Assembly (NCBI RefSeq): GCF_029433855.1
Contig: NZ_JAROAU010000003.1
Location: forward strand, 1,663,672-1,727,671
Direction of reading: 5' to 3'
DNA from: Candidatus Kosakonia sp. 282A-S69
GTDB lineage: Bacteria; Pseudomonadota; Gammaproteobacteria; Enterobacterales; Enterobacteriaceae
DNA: 64,000 nt
The translations under genes were made by a program, and so were the position numbers. This document shows positions 17,674-26,253 of the stretch, piece by piece. The number at the start of each line of letters is the position of its first letter. Position 1 is the stretch's first letter. Below the pieces are notes generated by a model. The model made no database searches. It was not told where the DNA came from and worked only from the letters and a program-made list of their open reading frames with translations.

Positions 17674-18123
17674 TTAAAACTGCCGCCGGGCGACCAGCCA
17701 GGCGCCAATCACCAGTAACACCGCGCCGCACACCGGGCCAATTAATGCCCGCAGCGCCACGCCTTCGCTCTTCACCACATCCATCACCAGGCCACCAATA
17801 AGCTGGCTGGCGATCAGCACGGCGATGGTGGTGGCCGCGCCAACGTGTTGATAGCCGCTAATGCTGGCGAAAACGAAGAAAGAGCCAAGCAGGCCAGGGA
17901 TCAACGTCCACCATTTGACGCTGGCGACCAGCTCCTGAAAACCAGCGATGCCCTGTTTGATCAGCAGAATCGAGACAAACAGCACAATACCGACCAGGGA
18001 GTTGAGCAGCATGGCAATCAGAATGGTTGAGGAGGATTGCGTAATGCGCACCATCAACATGTTCTGGACAACCAGCCCGATACCGGCAGCAACCAGAAAA
18101 GCGAGGGACAGCGACTGGTTCAT
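17674..18123 (-). CDS. ydcZ: YdcZ, DMT-superfamily (DUF606) inner membrane protein, 149 aa
   Basis: Matches E. coli YdcZ in length and sequence (MNQSLSLAFLVAAGIGLVVQ at the start, GAWLVARRQF at the end). Five hydrophobic helices, with SSTILIAMLLNSLVGIVLFV and LIPGLLGSFFVFASISGYQ. A small drug/metabolite-transporter-like protein with no known substrate. The start overlaps the mnaT stop by four bases, so the two are translated from one message. Confidence 0.95.
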   Translation of the reverse strand: MNQSLSLAFLVAAGIGLVVQNMLMVRITQSSSTILIAMLLNSLVGIVLFVSILLIKQGIAGFQELVASVKWWTLIPGLLGSFFVFASISGYQHVGAATTIAVLIASQLIGGLVMDVVKSEGVALRALIGPVCGAVLLVIGAWLVARRQF

Positions 18124-18638
18124 GCTGGCGCGTCCGGATCGGTACGGTTATCGAGCTGGAGCTGCATAAAGGTGAGATCCAGCCAGCGGCCAAACTTGGT
18201 GCCGACCTGCGGCATCTGCCCGGTAATGGTGAAACCGAGCTTCTGGTGCAGATGAATCGAGCCCTGATTTTGCGCCTCGATGCCGGCGACCATCACATGT
18301 TTACCGATGCGCTTCGCCTCCTCAATCAGCCGCGCCATCAGCGCCAGGCCAAGGCCTTTGCCCTGGTGATCCGGGTGGACATAGACCGAGTGTTCAACCG
18401 TGTGACGAAAACCGTCGAACGCGCGCCAGTCGCCAAAGGAGGCGTAGCCCGTGACAACGCCGTTCTCTTCGCTCACAATCACCGGATAGCCGAGCTGGGC
18501 GCGTGCCTCGAACCACGCAACGCGGTTATCGACATCCACCGTTTGATCATTCCAGATCGCCGCCGTATTGATCACGGCATGGTTATAAATTGCGGCAATC
18601 GCCGCGCAATCCTCTTTCACGGCATAACGAATCGGCAT
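18120..18638 (-). CDS. mnaT: MnaT, L-amino acid N-acetyltransferase (methionine/phosphinothricin type)
   Basis: Start at 18638 gives MPIRYAVKEDCAAIAAIYNH, aligned with E. coli MnaT (YncA), 172 residues. A further-upstream ATG adds a non-conserved tail. GNAT fold: HSVYVHPDHQGKGLGLALM is the acetyl-CoA-binding motif A, and the C-terminus carries QMPQVGTKFGRWLDLTFMQL typical of MnaT/PAT enzymes. It acetylates methionine, its sulfone/sulfoximine and related toxic analogues. Divergent from the regulator at 18676; the two starts are 37 bases apart. Confidence 0.95.
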   Translation of the reverse strand: MPIRYAVKEDCAAIAAIYNHAVINTAAIWNDQTVDVDNRVAWFEARAQLGYPVIVSEENGVVTGYASFGDWRAFDGFRHTVEHSVYVHPDHQGKGLGLALMARLIEEAKRIGKHVMVAGIEAQNQGSIHLHQKLGFTITGQMPQVGTKFGRWLDLTFMQLQLDNRTDPDAPA

Positions 18639-18675
18639 GGTTGAACCCCTGATCTGTACACTATAGTATGACGCT

Positions 18676-19251
18676 ATGAATACTATCTCAGACAATATAA
18701 ATCAACGAATCAGTGCGCGAATTCGCCTTGAGCGCGAGTCGCGCGGCTGGTCGTTGACGGAACTCGCTGAACGCGCGGGCGTGTCGCGGGCGATGATCCA
18801 TAAAATTGAGCGCGCGGAGAGCAGCCCGACCGCAGCGCTACTGGCGCGCATCTGCGGTGCGTTTGCCATCAGCATGTCGACGCTGCTTGCCCGGGCGGAG
18901 ATGCAGGAGGGCAAGCTGCTGCGCTTTGCCAGCCAGCCGGTATGGCGCGATCCGCAAACCCACTATCTGCGCCGCCATGTCTCGCCGCGCAGCGACCTGC
19001 CGATTGATTTAGTGCAGATCGAGCTGCCGCCCGGCAGCGATATCCCGATGCCTGCCTCCTCCTATGCGCTGGCACGCCAGCTTATCTGGCTGCAGGAGGG
19101 GTGCCTGGTGTTTCTCGAAGGTGAGACGCGCCATGAGATGCAGCCTGGGGATTGTCTGGAATTGGGCCCGCCGAACGACTGCCGTTTTATCAACGAAACT
19201 CTTGAGCCGTGCCGCTATCTGGTGGTGCGTCTCAATCATGCTGCCACGTAA
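18676..19251 (+). CDS. XRE-family regulator with C-terminal cupin domain, 191 aa
   Basis: Residues about 8-65 form a helix-turn-helix of the XRE type (RIRLERESRGWSLTELAERAGVSRAMIHKIERAESSPT in two segments). Residues 110-185 form a small-molecule-binding cupin (LPPGSDIPMPASSY, EGETRHEMQPGDCLELGP). Such regulators usually control a neighbouring metabolic gene. Its closeness and divergence from mnaT make mnaT-ydcZ, and perhaps curA, candidate targets. It is not SutR (YdcN), whose N-terminus differs. Ligand unknown. Confidence 0.8.
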   Translation: MNTISDNINQRISARIRLERESRGWSLTELAERAGVSRAMIHKIERAESSPTAALLARICGAFAISMSTLLARAEMQEGKLLRFASQPVWRDPQTHYLRRHVSPRSDLPIDLVQIELPPGSDIPMPASSYALARQLIWLQEGCLVFLEGETRHEMQPGDCLELGPPNDCRFINETLEPCRYLVVRLNHAAT

Positions 19252-19318
19252 TGCCAACGCGCAGGGGGCGTTAACCGTCTACTATCATTAGTCAGTCCAC
19301 ACTGCACAGGAGAGCAAA

Positions 19319-20356
19319 ATGAACCAACATTCACACCGCAACCGCCGCTGGGTACTGGCTTCGCGTCCGCATGGCGCGCCGACCGCAGAGAATTTCCGGC
19401 TGGAGGAGGATGGGGTCGCCTCACCGGGTGAAGGCCAGGTGCTGCTGCGCACGGTCTACCTCTCCCTCGATCCCTATATGCGCGGACGCATGAGTGATGC
19501 GCCGTCCTACTCGCCACCGGTCAAAATTGGTGAAGTGATGTGCGGCGGCACCGTCAGCCGCGTCGTAAAATCGCAGCACCCCGATTTCGCCGAGGGCGAC
19601 TGGGTTCTCGCCGGTAGCGGCTGGCAGGATTACGACATCGCCAGCGGTGACAGCCTGGTAAAACTGGATAGCAACATTCCGCACCCTTCGTGGGCGTTGG
19701 GCATTCTTGGCATGCCGGGCTTTACCGCCTATATGGGCTTGCTGGATATCGGCCAGCCGAAAGAGGGCGAAACGCTGGTCGTCGCCGCGGCAACCGGGCC
19801 GGTTGGTGCAACGGTCGGTCAGATTGGCAAAATCAAAGGCTGTCGCGTCGTGGGCGTGGCAGGAGGCAGCGAGAAGTGTCGTCATGCCGTTGAGGTGTTA
19901 GGGTTTGATGAGTGTATCGATCACCATGCCGACGATTTTAGCGACCGTCTGGCGAAGGCCTGCCCGCAGGGCATCGATATTTACTATGAGAACGTCGGCG
20001 GCAAAGTATTTGATGCCGTCCTGCCGTTATTAAATACCTCGGCGCGCATTCCGCTCTGTGGTCTGGTGAGTGGTTATAACGCTACCGACCTTCCGGAAGG
20101 CCCGGATCGTGTTCCATTATTAATGGCGACGATTCTGAAGAAACGTATTCGGTTGCAGGGGTTTATTATCATGCAGGATTATGGTCACCGGCTGCATGAA
20201 TTTCAGCAGGAGATGACCAACTGGCTGAAACAGGATCGCATTCACTACCGCGAGCAGGTTATAGAGGATCTTGAGCAGGCACCCGAGGCGTTTATCGGCT
20301 TACTTGAGGGAAAAAACTTCGGTAAGGTTGTGGTAAAAGTAGCCTCAGAAAACTAA
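19319..20356 (+). CDS. curA: CurA, NADPH-dependent curcumin/dihydrocurcumin reductase
   Basis: 345 residues, same family and place as E. coli CurA (YncB). Zinc-independent medium-chain reductase of the leukotriene B4 dehydrogenase group: N-terminal RRWVLASRPHGAPTAENF, LSLDPYMRGRM, and the nucleotide-binding region VAAATGPVGATVGQIGKIKG, followed by IYYENVGGKVFDAVLP. It reduces enone double bonds of curcumin and similar compounds. Ribosome site AGGAGAG ahead of the ATG. A clear terminator follows. Confidence 0.95.
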   Translation: MNQHSHRNRRWVLASRPHGAPTAENFRLEEDGVASPGEGQVLLRTVYLSLDPYMRGRMSDAPSYSPPVKIGEVMCGGTVSRVVKSQHPDFAEGDWVLAGSGWQDYDIASGDSLVKLDSNIPHPSWALGILGMPGFTAYMGLLDIGQPKEGETLVVAAATGPVGATVGQIGKIKGCRVVGVAGGSEKCRHAVEVLGFDECIDHHADDFSDRLAKACPQGIDIYYENVGGKVFDAVLPLLNTSARIPLCGLVSGYNATDLPEGPDRVPLLMATILKKRIRLQGFIIMQDYGHRLHEFQQEMTNWLKQDRIHYREQVIEDLEQAPEAFIGLLEGKNFGKVVVKVASEN

Positions 20357-20361
20357 ATAAA

Positions 20362-20387
20362 AAAATGGCGGTAAAAACCGCCATTTT
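20362..20387. terminator. Terminator after curA
   Basis: AAAATGGCGGT and ACCGCCATTTT, a perfect 11-bp stem with an AAAA loop. Confidence 0.9.
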
Positions 20388-20611
20388 AAATTGGGCATTT
20401 TCGCGAAAAACGGCTTTAATTATACATGCATAAGGAATTGTTGACCTTGTGGAGGCAGTCCCTGGTAGTCGTGCATAATAAATAACTTTTTGTTCTAACT
20501 TTACGCAATAACCCAATACCAGGCATGCACTTATAAAATATATCTTTTAGGCATAACCACATGGACACGCTACCAGGCTGAGAAAATAAAGAATTTATAC
20601 AGGATGCAAAC

Positions 20612-21268
20612 ATGCTTGATTTGGAGAAAGCGCAGCGAACAAGTCTGACCATGCAAGTTGAGGCGAGTTTAAAGAGTGCGCTTATTGTCGGGGCTCTGAG
20701 ACCCGGCGCCCGGCTTATCACGAAGGAAATCGCCGATCAGCTAGGTACGAGCATTACACCGGTTCGTGAAGCGTTACTGCGATTGGTTTCCGCAGGCGCG
20801 CTGCATGCCACGCCGGCGCAGGCTTTTCTCGTACCGGAGGTGAGTGCGGAACGCTATAACGAAATCAATCAGATTCGTAAAAACCTTGAAGGCATGGCCG
20901 CGCGAGCTGCCAGCCAGAACATGACCAGCGATAAGCTGCGCGAACTGCGCACGCTGGCGATTAATGTTGATGAAGCGATGAAAAGCGGCAACACCGAGCA
21001 GGCGTTACAAGCCAATCGCGTGTTTCGTTTCAGCGTGTATGCCCACGCCGGGATGCCGACGCTCACCGCCTTAATTGAGCAGCTATGGGTGCGAATTGGC
21101 CCCTGTTATAACTATCTCTACCCCTCATCTGAACACCTGATGCGCGTGCAGCATTACCACGATCTGCTCTGTGCATTAGAAGAGGGCGATGCATTTGCCA
21201 GTGAGCGCGCCGTCTGGCGAGCCATTGACGAAGGCTCAACTATTGTACACAGACAGTTTGAACGCTAA
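20612..21268 (+). CDS. mcbR: McbR-like GntR/FadR-family regulator, 218 aa
   Basis: Winged helix of the GntR type at the N-terminus (SALIVGALRPGARLITKEIA, GTSITPVREALLRLV), then an all-helical FadR/FCD ligand domain with EQLWVRIGPCYNYLYPSSEHL. Position after curA and before yncD, and length, are those of E. coli mcbR (yncC), which represses mcbA and is tied to biofilm and mucoidy. Sequence divergence from E. coli is larger than for its neighbours, so the target genes may differ. The low-GC 5' region (20390-20611) holds the promoter. Confidence 0.8.
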   Translation: MLDLEKAQRTSLTMQVEASLKSALIVGALRPGARLITKEIADQLGTSITPVREALLRLVSAGALHATPAQAFLVPEVSAERYNEINQIRKNLEGMAARAASQNMTSDKLRELRTLAINVDEAMKSGNTEQALQANRVFRFSVYAHAGMPTLTALIEQLWVRIGPCYNYLYPSSEHLMRVQHYHDLLCALEEGDAFASERAVWRAIDEGSTIVHRQFER

Positions 21269-21301
21269 GTGATAATTCACTGTCTCGATAATTCATGAAA
21301 A

Positions 21302-21348
21302 ATATTGATGCACCCCGGTAATAATTTGCGAATGGGGCGCATCAATAT
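21302..21348. repeat. Long inverted repeat after mcbR
   Basis: ATATTGATGCACCCC (21302-21316) pairs with GGGGCGCATCAATAT (21334-21348), 15 bp with one mismatch and a 17-base loop, followed by CACATTTTTG. It may terminate mcbR transcription. Confidence 0.65.
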
Positions 21349-21513
21349 CACATTTTTGACAATAATCTTCTCACTCTCAATCCGCCGCCGGGTAAGCAAT
21401 ATAAACGGAGTAGAGAGCTGTCGGTGGGATTCGGTGTGACGCTTTTCTGGTCGCGTTTGCCACTACTCTCCGCGTACGCGTTTTAAAAAAATTAGCGGCG
21501 TCTATGAATAAAT

Positions 21514-21538
21514 AATATTGATGCACAACATCAATATT
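21514..21538. repeat. Inverted repeat AATATTGATG-CACAA-CATCAATATT
   Basis: A perfect 10-bp inverted repeat with a five-base centre. Its arms repeat the half-site of the larger element 170 bases upstream. It could be an operator or a second copy of a hairpin. Confidence 0.6.
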
Positions 21539-21736
21539 GAACGATTTCAGTTGAAATGAATTACCTGAATTATTTTTATGGCGAGGGTAAAAAAGGCCAG
21601 GCCATCACGAACGATCCCTGCCACGCCTTTGCGTTTACCACCTGGACGGAGGTCAATGAACGAACGTAAAAGGATGAGCAATATCGCCCTCTGGTGCGCG
21701 CACCGCTGGCCAATTTCTGAAGCAGGAATGAGATAA

Positions 21737-21768
21737 AAAAAGCCCGGCGCATGGTGGCCGGGCTTTTT
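21737..21768. terminator. Terminator downstream of yncD
   Basis: AAAAAGCCCGGC (21737-21748) and GCCGGGCTTTTT (21757-21768), a perfect 12-bp stem with an eight-base loop. Works toward the minus strand (end of yncD) and the plus strand. Confidence 0.9.
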
Positions 21769-21785
21769 ATTGCTCACGGTGTGGC

Positions 21786-23900
21786 TTAATTAAACTGGTA
21801 AGCCACCGATAAGCCGACACCGTAGTTACGCCCCGGTGCGGGTTCGTAGTAACGATTATTGGATTCGTTGACGATCACCGACCCGACATAGTTACGGTCA
21901 AAGAGGTTATCAACGCGACCAAAGAGATCCATCATCCAGTTGCCGTAGTTGAACTTATACCCGGTGTTAAGCCCGGCTAGGGTGTAGGAGGGAGCTTTGG
22001 CGCTGTTCTCATCATTGGCCATGATATTACTCATATAACGCACATCCGCTCCGGCATACCAGCCTTCCTCCGGCATCCAGCCGAGAGAAGCAAAGCCCAT
22101 ATTGCGCGCGATGCCCGGAATACGGTTGCCTTCGCAGGAGGCATCACCACACACTTCGCTGCGGTAAGTCGCCTCCAGCCATGTCCATGCCGCTTTCGCG
22201 CGCCAGTTCCCGGCGAACTGCTGATCGACCGAGAGTTCGACACCCTGACGACGCGTTTTCCCGGCGTTTTTATAACTGGTTCGCCCGCCGCTGCTGCTGT
22301 CGGCGACAATTTCATTATCGGTATCGGTGCGGAACAGCGCTGCCGTCAGCAGACCATTGCCAATGCGGGTTTTGCTGCCGATCTCCAGCGTGTTGTTGGT
22401 CGCCGGTTTCAGCGCGAAGTTCAGCCCGCTCTGGTCACCGGAGCGGTAAGAGAGTTCGTTAATGGTTGGTGTTTCGAAACCGCGTCCGGCGGCGGTGTAG
22501 ATATTCCACGCCGGGGTCACGGCATATTTCAGCGAGGCGGCCGGGAGCCACTTGTGGTAACTCGCATCACCGCTGTCATCGCCATTCTGCGCCGTCACAT
22601 AGTGGTCGTTGGAGTCAAACCAGACCGAGCTGTAGCGCACACCTGCATCCAGCGACAGTTTCTCGGTAAGCTGCCAGGCCGTTTGCAGATAGGGGTCGAC
22701 GTTCCACATCAGATTGCGCTCATTACGACGCAGATTCCCTTTCTGCCCATACTCTGGTGTGGTGCCACTCATGATGAAGTTTTCGTACCCTTTACGCTCT
22801 TCGCTCATGTTTTCATAGTTCAGACCGGCGGTGAAGGTCATCGGCACGCCCAGCTCACCTTTGTGCGTCCAGCGCGTATCGATGCCCTGGTAGTGACGGC
22901 TCAGATTGATCACTCCACCCGCGTGGGTCGGTTTGAGCTGCGGCGCGCGGGGAATGGACTGGAACTGCGTGGTTTCGCGCTCACCGGCATACATCATCAC
23001 GCTGAGATCGTCGCGCTCAGTCAGTTGACGCTCATAGCGCAGTCCGGCCTGGGTCTGCTTGATGGTTTTGCGCGTATGAAACGCATCAGCGCGCGGCGAC
23101 TGGCGCGGATTGGCCCGCCACTCTTCACGGCTCAGCCCGCCCGCATCGTCCGCTTTGATATCGACGCTGTTAAAGATGAGGTTCAGTTTGCTGGCTTCAT
23201 CAATGCGCACGCCCAGTTTGGCATTAGCAAGATTTTTGCGCGCGCCGCTGCGATCGCGATAGCCATGAGTAACAAAGCGGGTGGTTGAGGCGGTGTAATC
23301 CACATCACCTGCGTGAGTGCCGTCGCCCATGGCGCCCGTGGCTTTCATGCCATAACGCCAGCTACCAAAGCTGCCATAATAGCTGCTCGCTTCCACGGTT
23401 GCCGGTTCACGTCCGGTCTGCGTCGTCACGTTCATCACGCCGCCGGAGGCATTACCGTAGAGGGCAGAGAAGGGGCCGCGCAGCACATCAATATGCTCCA
23501 CGCTGTTGAGATCGATATTGGAGGTCTGCCCCTGACCATCCGGCATGGTGGCGGGGATCCCATCCACATAGAGGCGAATGCCGCGCACGCCATAGGTTGA
23601 ACGGGAGCCAAAGCCGCGAATGGAGAGTTGCAGATCCTGGGCGTAGTTCTGGCGGTTCTGCACCTGTAACCCGGGCACGCTGCCCATTGATTCGGAGAGA
23701 TTGACACGCGGCGCAGCCTGGCGAATATCATCGCCCTGAACCACGCTAACCGCGGCGGGGCTATCCAGCTCCGAGACTGCCTGCGGCGCAGCGCTGACGA
23801 TCATGGTTTGTTCACCAGAGGCCGCCCAGGCGGAAGTTGAGAGTGCAACAGGCAGCAGCAAAACGGGCAGCGTTACCTTTGTAACTGAAATGATTTTCAT
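21786..23900 (-). CDS. yncD: YncD (PqqU), TonB-dependent outer membrane receptor, 704 aa
   Basis: Signal peptide ending SAWAAS near residue 28, a TonB box (EQTMIVSAAP), a plug domain with SIRGFGSRSTYGVRGIRLYV and GPFSALYGNASGGVMNV, then a beta-barrel ending in the expected aromatic residue pattern (LSVAYQFN). Length matches E. coli YncD, which takes up pyrroloquinoline quinone and is a phage receptor. A Fur-like site lies between it and divergent yncE. Confidence 0.95.
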   Translation of the reverse strand: MKIISVTKVTLPVLLLPVALSTSAWAASGEQTMIVSAAPQAVSELDSPAAVSVVQGDDIRQAAPRVNLSESMGSVPGLQVQNRQNYAQDLQLSIRGFGSRSTYGVRGIRLYVDGIPATMPDGQGQTSNIDLNSVEHIDVLRGPFSALYGNASGGVMNVTTQTGREPATVEASSYYGSFGSWRYGMKATGAMGDGTHAGDVDYTASTTRFVTHGYRDRSGARKNLANAKLGVRIDEASKLNLIFNSVDIKADDAGGLSREEWRANPRQSPRADAFHTRKTIKQTQAGLRYERQLTERDDLSVMMYAGERETTQFQSIPRAPQLKPTHAGGVINLSRHYQGIDTRWTHKGELGVPMTFTAGLNYENMSEERKGYENFIMSGTTPEYGQKGNLRRNERNLMWNVDPYLQTAWQLTEKLSLDAGVRYSSVWFDSNDHYVTAQNGDDSGDASYHKWLPAASLKYAVTPAWNIYTAAGRGFETPTINELSYRSGDQSGLNFALKPATNNTLEIGSKTRIGNGLLTAALFRTDTDNEIVADSSSGGRTSYKNAGKTRRQGVELSVDQQFAGNWRAKAAWTWLEATYRSEVCGDASCEGNRIPGIARNMGFASLGWMPEEGWYAGADVRYMSNIMANDENSAKAPSYTLAGLNTGYKFNYGNWMMDLFGRVDNLFDRNYVGSVIVNESNNRYYEPAPGRNYGVGLSVAYQFN

Positions 23901-24063
23901 GACGGAACCGAGTTAAAAGAGGAGCAAAAAAAGAAAAACGCGGCAACATGTTAATGGATATGTAAATTTTTTGAAAATGTTGAACGCACGTTAGGTTAAG
24001 TATGAGTCTATATGACGGCAGAAATTTTGCCGCGAAGGGCGATTAAGACTCCACATTACGAAC

Positions 24064-24082
24064 ATAAATGATTACTATTCTC
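24064..24082. promoter_or_regulatory. Possible Fur box between yncD and yncE
   Basis: On the minus strand the 19 bases match the Fur consensus GATAATGATAATCATTATC at 13 positions, best in the centre (TAATCATT). yncE is known as an iron/Fur-responsive gene in E. coli. Seen by eye only. Confidence 0.35.
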
Positions 24083-24165
24083 ACCTATAACAATAAACGA
24101 AACCGCAGTTTCGTGCACTGGATGCATGTGAAAACGTAATCATAATTTCAACAAAGGGAGTCGTT

Positions 24166-25227
24166 ATGTCTTTAGCTCATTTCTCTCCGTCGCGCCTGCA
24201 CCGCGCGCTGTTCCTCGGTTCGTTGCTGCTGGCAGGCTCGTTTAGCGTTCACGCTGCCGAGGAGATGCTGCGTAAAGCGGTCGGTAAGGGGGCGTATGAG
24301 ATGGCCGTCAGCCAGCAGGAGAACGCACTATGGGTCGCCACCTCGCAGAGCCGCAAAACCGATAAAGGCGGCGTCATCTATCGCCTCGATCCGGTCAATC
24401 TCTCCATCACCCAGGCCATTCACAGTGATGTAAAACCCTTTGGCGCGGCGATCGATCAGCAGACGCAAACCCTGTGGTTTGGCAATACGGTGAATGGCTC
24501 CGTCACCGCCGTCGATGCAAAAACTGGCGACATCAAAGGCCGCGTGGTGCTTGATGCGCGTAAACGCTCCGACAATGTGCGCCCGCTGAGCCCGCGGGAA
24601 CTGGTGGTAGACGACTCCACTAATACGCTTTACGTTACCGGCGTGGGTAAAGAGAGCGCGATCTGGGTGATTGATGGCGCGGCAATGACGCTGAAAAGCA
24701 CCATCGCCAACACCGGCACTTACAGCACCGGTCTGGCGCTGGATGTAGCCGCTAAGCGTCTTTACAGCACCAACGGCGATGGCGAACTGCTGACCATTGA
24801 TACCGCTACGAATAAGATTATCGAACGCAAGAAGTTGCAGGATGACGGGAAAGAGCACTTCTATCTCAACCTGAGCCTTGATACTGCCAATCACCGCGCC
24901 TTTATCACCGATTCGAAAGCGGCGGAGGTGCTGGTTGTTGATACCCGCTCCGGCAAGGTGCTGCAGCGCGTCGCCGCTCCGGAATCGCTGGCGGTGCTGT
25001 TTAACCCGGCGCGCAACGAAGTCTATGTCACGCACCGCGAGGCGGGCAAAGTAAGCGTCATCGATGCGAAGAGCTACAAAGTCACCAAAACCTTTGATAC
25101 GCCGACGCACCCGAACAGCCTGGCGCTGTCGCCGGATGGCAAAACGCTCTACGTCAGCGTGAAACAGGCATCGAGCCGCGAAAAAGAGGCCACGCAGCCG
25201 GATGAGATCATCCGCATCGCGCTATAA
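24166..25227 (+). CDS. yncE: YncE, periplasmic seven-bladed beta-propeller, 353 aa
   Basis: Signal peptide (GSLLLAGSFSVHAAE) followed by repeated YVTN-type blades: VTAVDAKTGDIKGRV, TNTLYVTGVGKESAIWVIDG, RLYSTNGDGELLTIDT, EVYVTHREAGKVSVIDA, KTLYVSVKQAS. Length and place agree with E. coli YncE, a periplasmic propeller reported to bind DNA and induced by iron limitation. AAAGGGAG lies before the ATG. Followed by a terminator. Confidence 0.95.
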   Translation: MSLAHFSPSRLHRALFLGSLLLAGSFSVHAAEEMLRKAVGKGAYEMAVSQQENALWVATSQSRKTDKGGVIYRLDPVNLSITQAIHSDVKPFGAAIDQQTQTLWFGNTVNGSVTAVDAKTGDIKGRVVLDARKRSDNVRPLSPRELVVDDSTNTLYVTGVGKESAIWVIDGAAMTLKSTIANTGTYSTGLALDVAAKRLYSTNGDGELLTIDTATNKIIERKKLQDDGKEHFYLNLSLDTANHRAFITDSKAAEVLVVDTRSGKVLQRVAAPESLAVLFNPARNEVYVTHREAGKVSVIDAKSYKVTKTFDTPTHPNSLALSPDGKTLYVSVKQASSREKEATQPDEIIRIAL

Positions 25228-25241
25228 CAGCCTGATGCCTC

Positions 25242-25265
25242 AAGCTCCCTGCGGGGAGCTTTTTT
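25242..25265 (+). terminator. Terminator after yncE
   Basis: AAGCTCCC (25242-25249) and GGGAGCTT (25254-25261) with a TGCG loop and T-run. Confidence 0.9.
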
Positions 25266-25294
25266 ATCAGAGAAGCGGCATTGCCGCTGTGTAA

Positions 25295-25417
25295 TGCAAT
25301 AAACCCGGCGTCACTGGCAGCTGGCTGGCGCAAATCGACGTTGAAGAGAGCCGGGACAATTATGTCAAACTCGCCCCGATCGCTGCCGCCTGGCAGCAGT
25401 GGACGCCCCGACGTTAA
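25295..25417 (+). pseudogene. Possible C-terminal gene remnant
   Basis: A frame of 40 codons without a start, open from 25295 to the TAA at 25415-25417, reads GVTGSWLAQIDVEESRDNYV and then KLAPIAAAWQQWTPRR. Codon use is like that of neighbouring genes and the text is protein-like, unlike ordinary spacer. It overlaps the stop of the convergent phosphodiesterase by four bases. The parent gene is not recognised. Confidence 0.3.
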
Positions 25418-26148
25418 GCCGCTACGCCGATCAAATGGCTGACCCGGCTCGTCGCGCTAATATCGTGAAGCATCAGCGAAACGGGATCGGTCATCGGTGG
25501 AACGTTTTTCTCATCCAGCAGCAGCGGATTCGCCGGGCAGATTGAGCCGCAGCCATAAGCGGCCACACCAGCGAAGGCAGACGCCATCGCGCGGTGCACA
25601 TGCCCGCAGCAGATCGCCAGCGGTGGGTGCGGCAGGCGACTGATAAGCGCCGCCAGCGCCGCGCCACCTTCGCACATTGCTGCATCCAGCGGCGCAATGC
25701 CGCTCGGGAAGAGGTGCTGATGCAAAAACAGCATTGCCGGGTGCGCCGCGTCGCGCAACGCCTGCTCCAGCCACGGCAGATGGGGCGTGATATCGCCGCC
25801 ACTCTTACCGGTAACCGTCACATCCACGCCAATCAACGAAACGCCTGCAACCCTTTCATTAAAATGCAGCGGTTTATCGGCTGAATATGCTGCCAGCTGC
25901 GGCATGCTGGCGCACATCACCGCTTTATCATCGGCATTGCCCGCCAGTAGCAGAGTGCGGCAGGGCAAGCGGCTGAGCTGTGCGGCGATGTCGCGATACC
26001 CCGCCGCCCAGCCATCGTCTGCCAGGTCACCGCTCACCACCACGATATCGGGCGGGAAGGCGATCAGCCACTCAATAGCAGCACGCAGCCGCAGAAGATT
26101 GTCGTTATCCGCAGCGGCGTGAATATCGCTAAGTTGAGCAATGCGCAT
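25414..26148 (-). CDS. CpdA-like metallophosphoesterase, 244 aa
   Basis: Start chosen at 26148 (MRIAQLSDIHAAAD) because AGGGG stands six bases upstream. A longer frame to 26259 lacks such a site. Calcineurin-like phosphodiesterase motifs in order: D8-x-H10, VVVSGDLADDGW, LLAGNADDK (GNxD in place of GNHD/E), MLFLHQHLFPSG and CGHVHRAMAS. These bind two metal ions. Class III cyclic-nucleotide phosphodiesterases such as CpdA share this layout, but the substrate could be another phosphodiester. Divergent from the beta-lactamase. Confidence 0.8.
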   Translation of the reverse strand: MRIAQLSDIHAAADNDNLLRLRAAIEWLIAFPPDIVVVSGDLADDGWAAGYRDIAAQLSRLPCRTLLLAGNADDKAVMCASMPQLAAYSADKPLHFNERVAGVSLIGVDVTVTGKSGGDITPHLPWLEQALRDAAHPAMLFLHQHLFPSGIAPLDAAMCEGGAALAALISRLPHPPLAICCGHVHRAMASAFAGVAAYGCGSICPANPLLLDEKNVPPMTDPVSLMLHDISATSRVSHLIGVAA

Positions 26149-26253
26149 CGTGTCCCCTGATGAAATGAGTTTGCACTCAGCAGTATGGCAGTGCCGCGCC
26201 ATCAGGCATAATCCGGCAGATATAATATTCACCCCATAAAAAGGATTACCGCT

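Larger units (their letters stand above)
21269..21785. other. Intergenic region with repeated ATATTGATG inverted elements
   Basis: 517 bases without a convincing gene. It contains two inverted repeats built from the same half-site, ATATTGATG/CATCAATAT (21302-21348 and 21514-21538), and the yncD terminator at its right end. A 52-codon plus-strand frame (21578-21736) was seen but has no ribosome site. Confidence 0.5.

Noticed and set aside
18676-19251. XRE-cupin regulator as SutR (YdcN)
   Set aside because: Same architecture, but the N-terminal sequence and gene neighbourhood differ from E. coli SutR, so no symbol was given.
21578-21736. 52-codon plus-strand frame MARVKKARPSRT...
   Set aside because: No ribosome site and it runs into the yncD terminator; no known small protein matched from memory.
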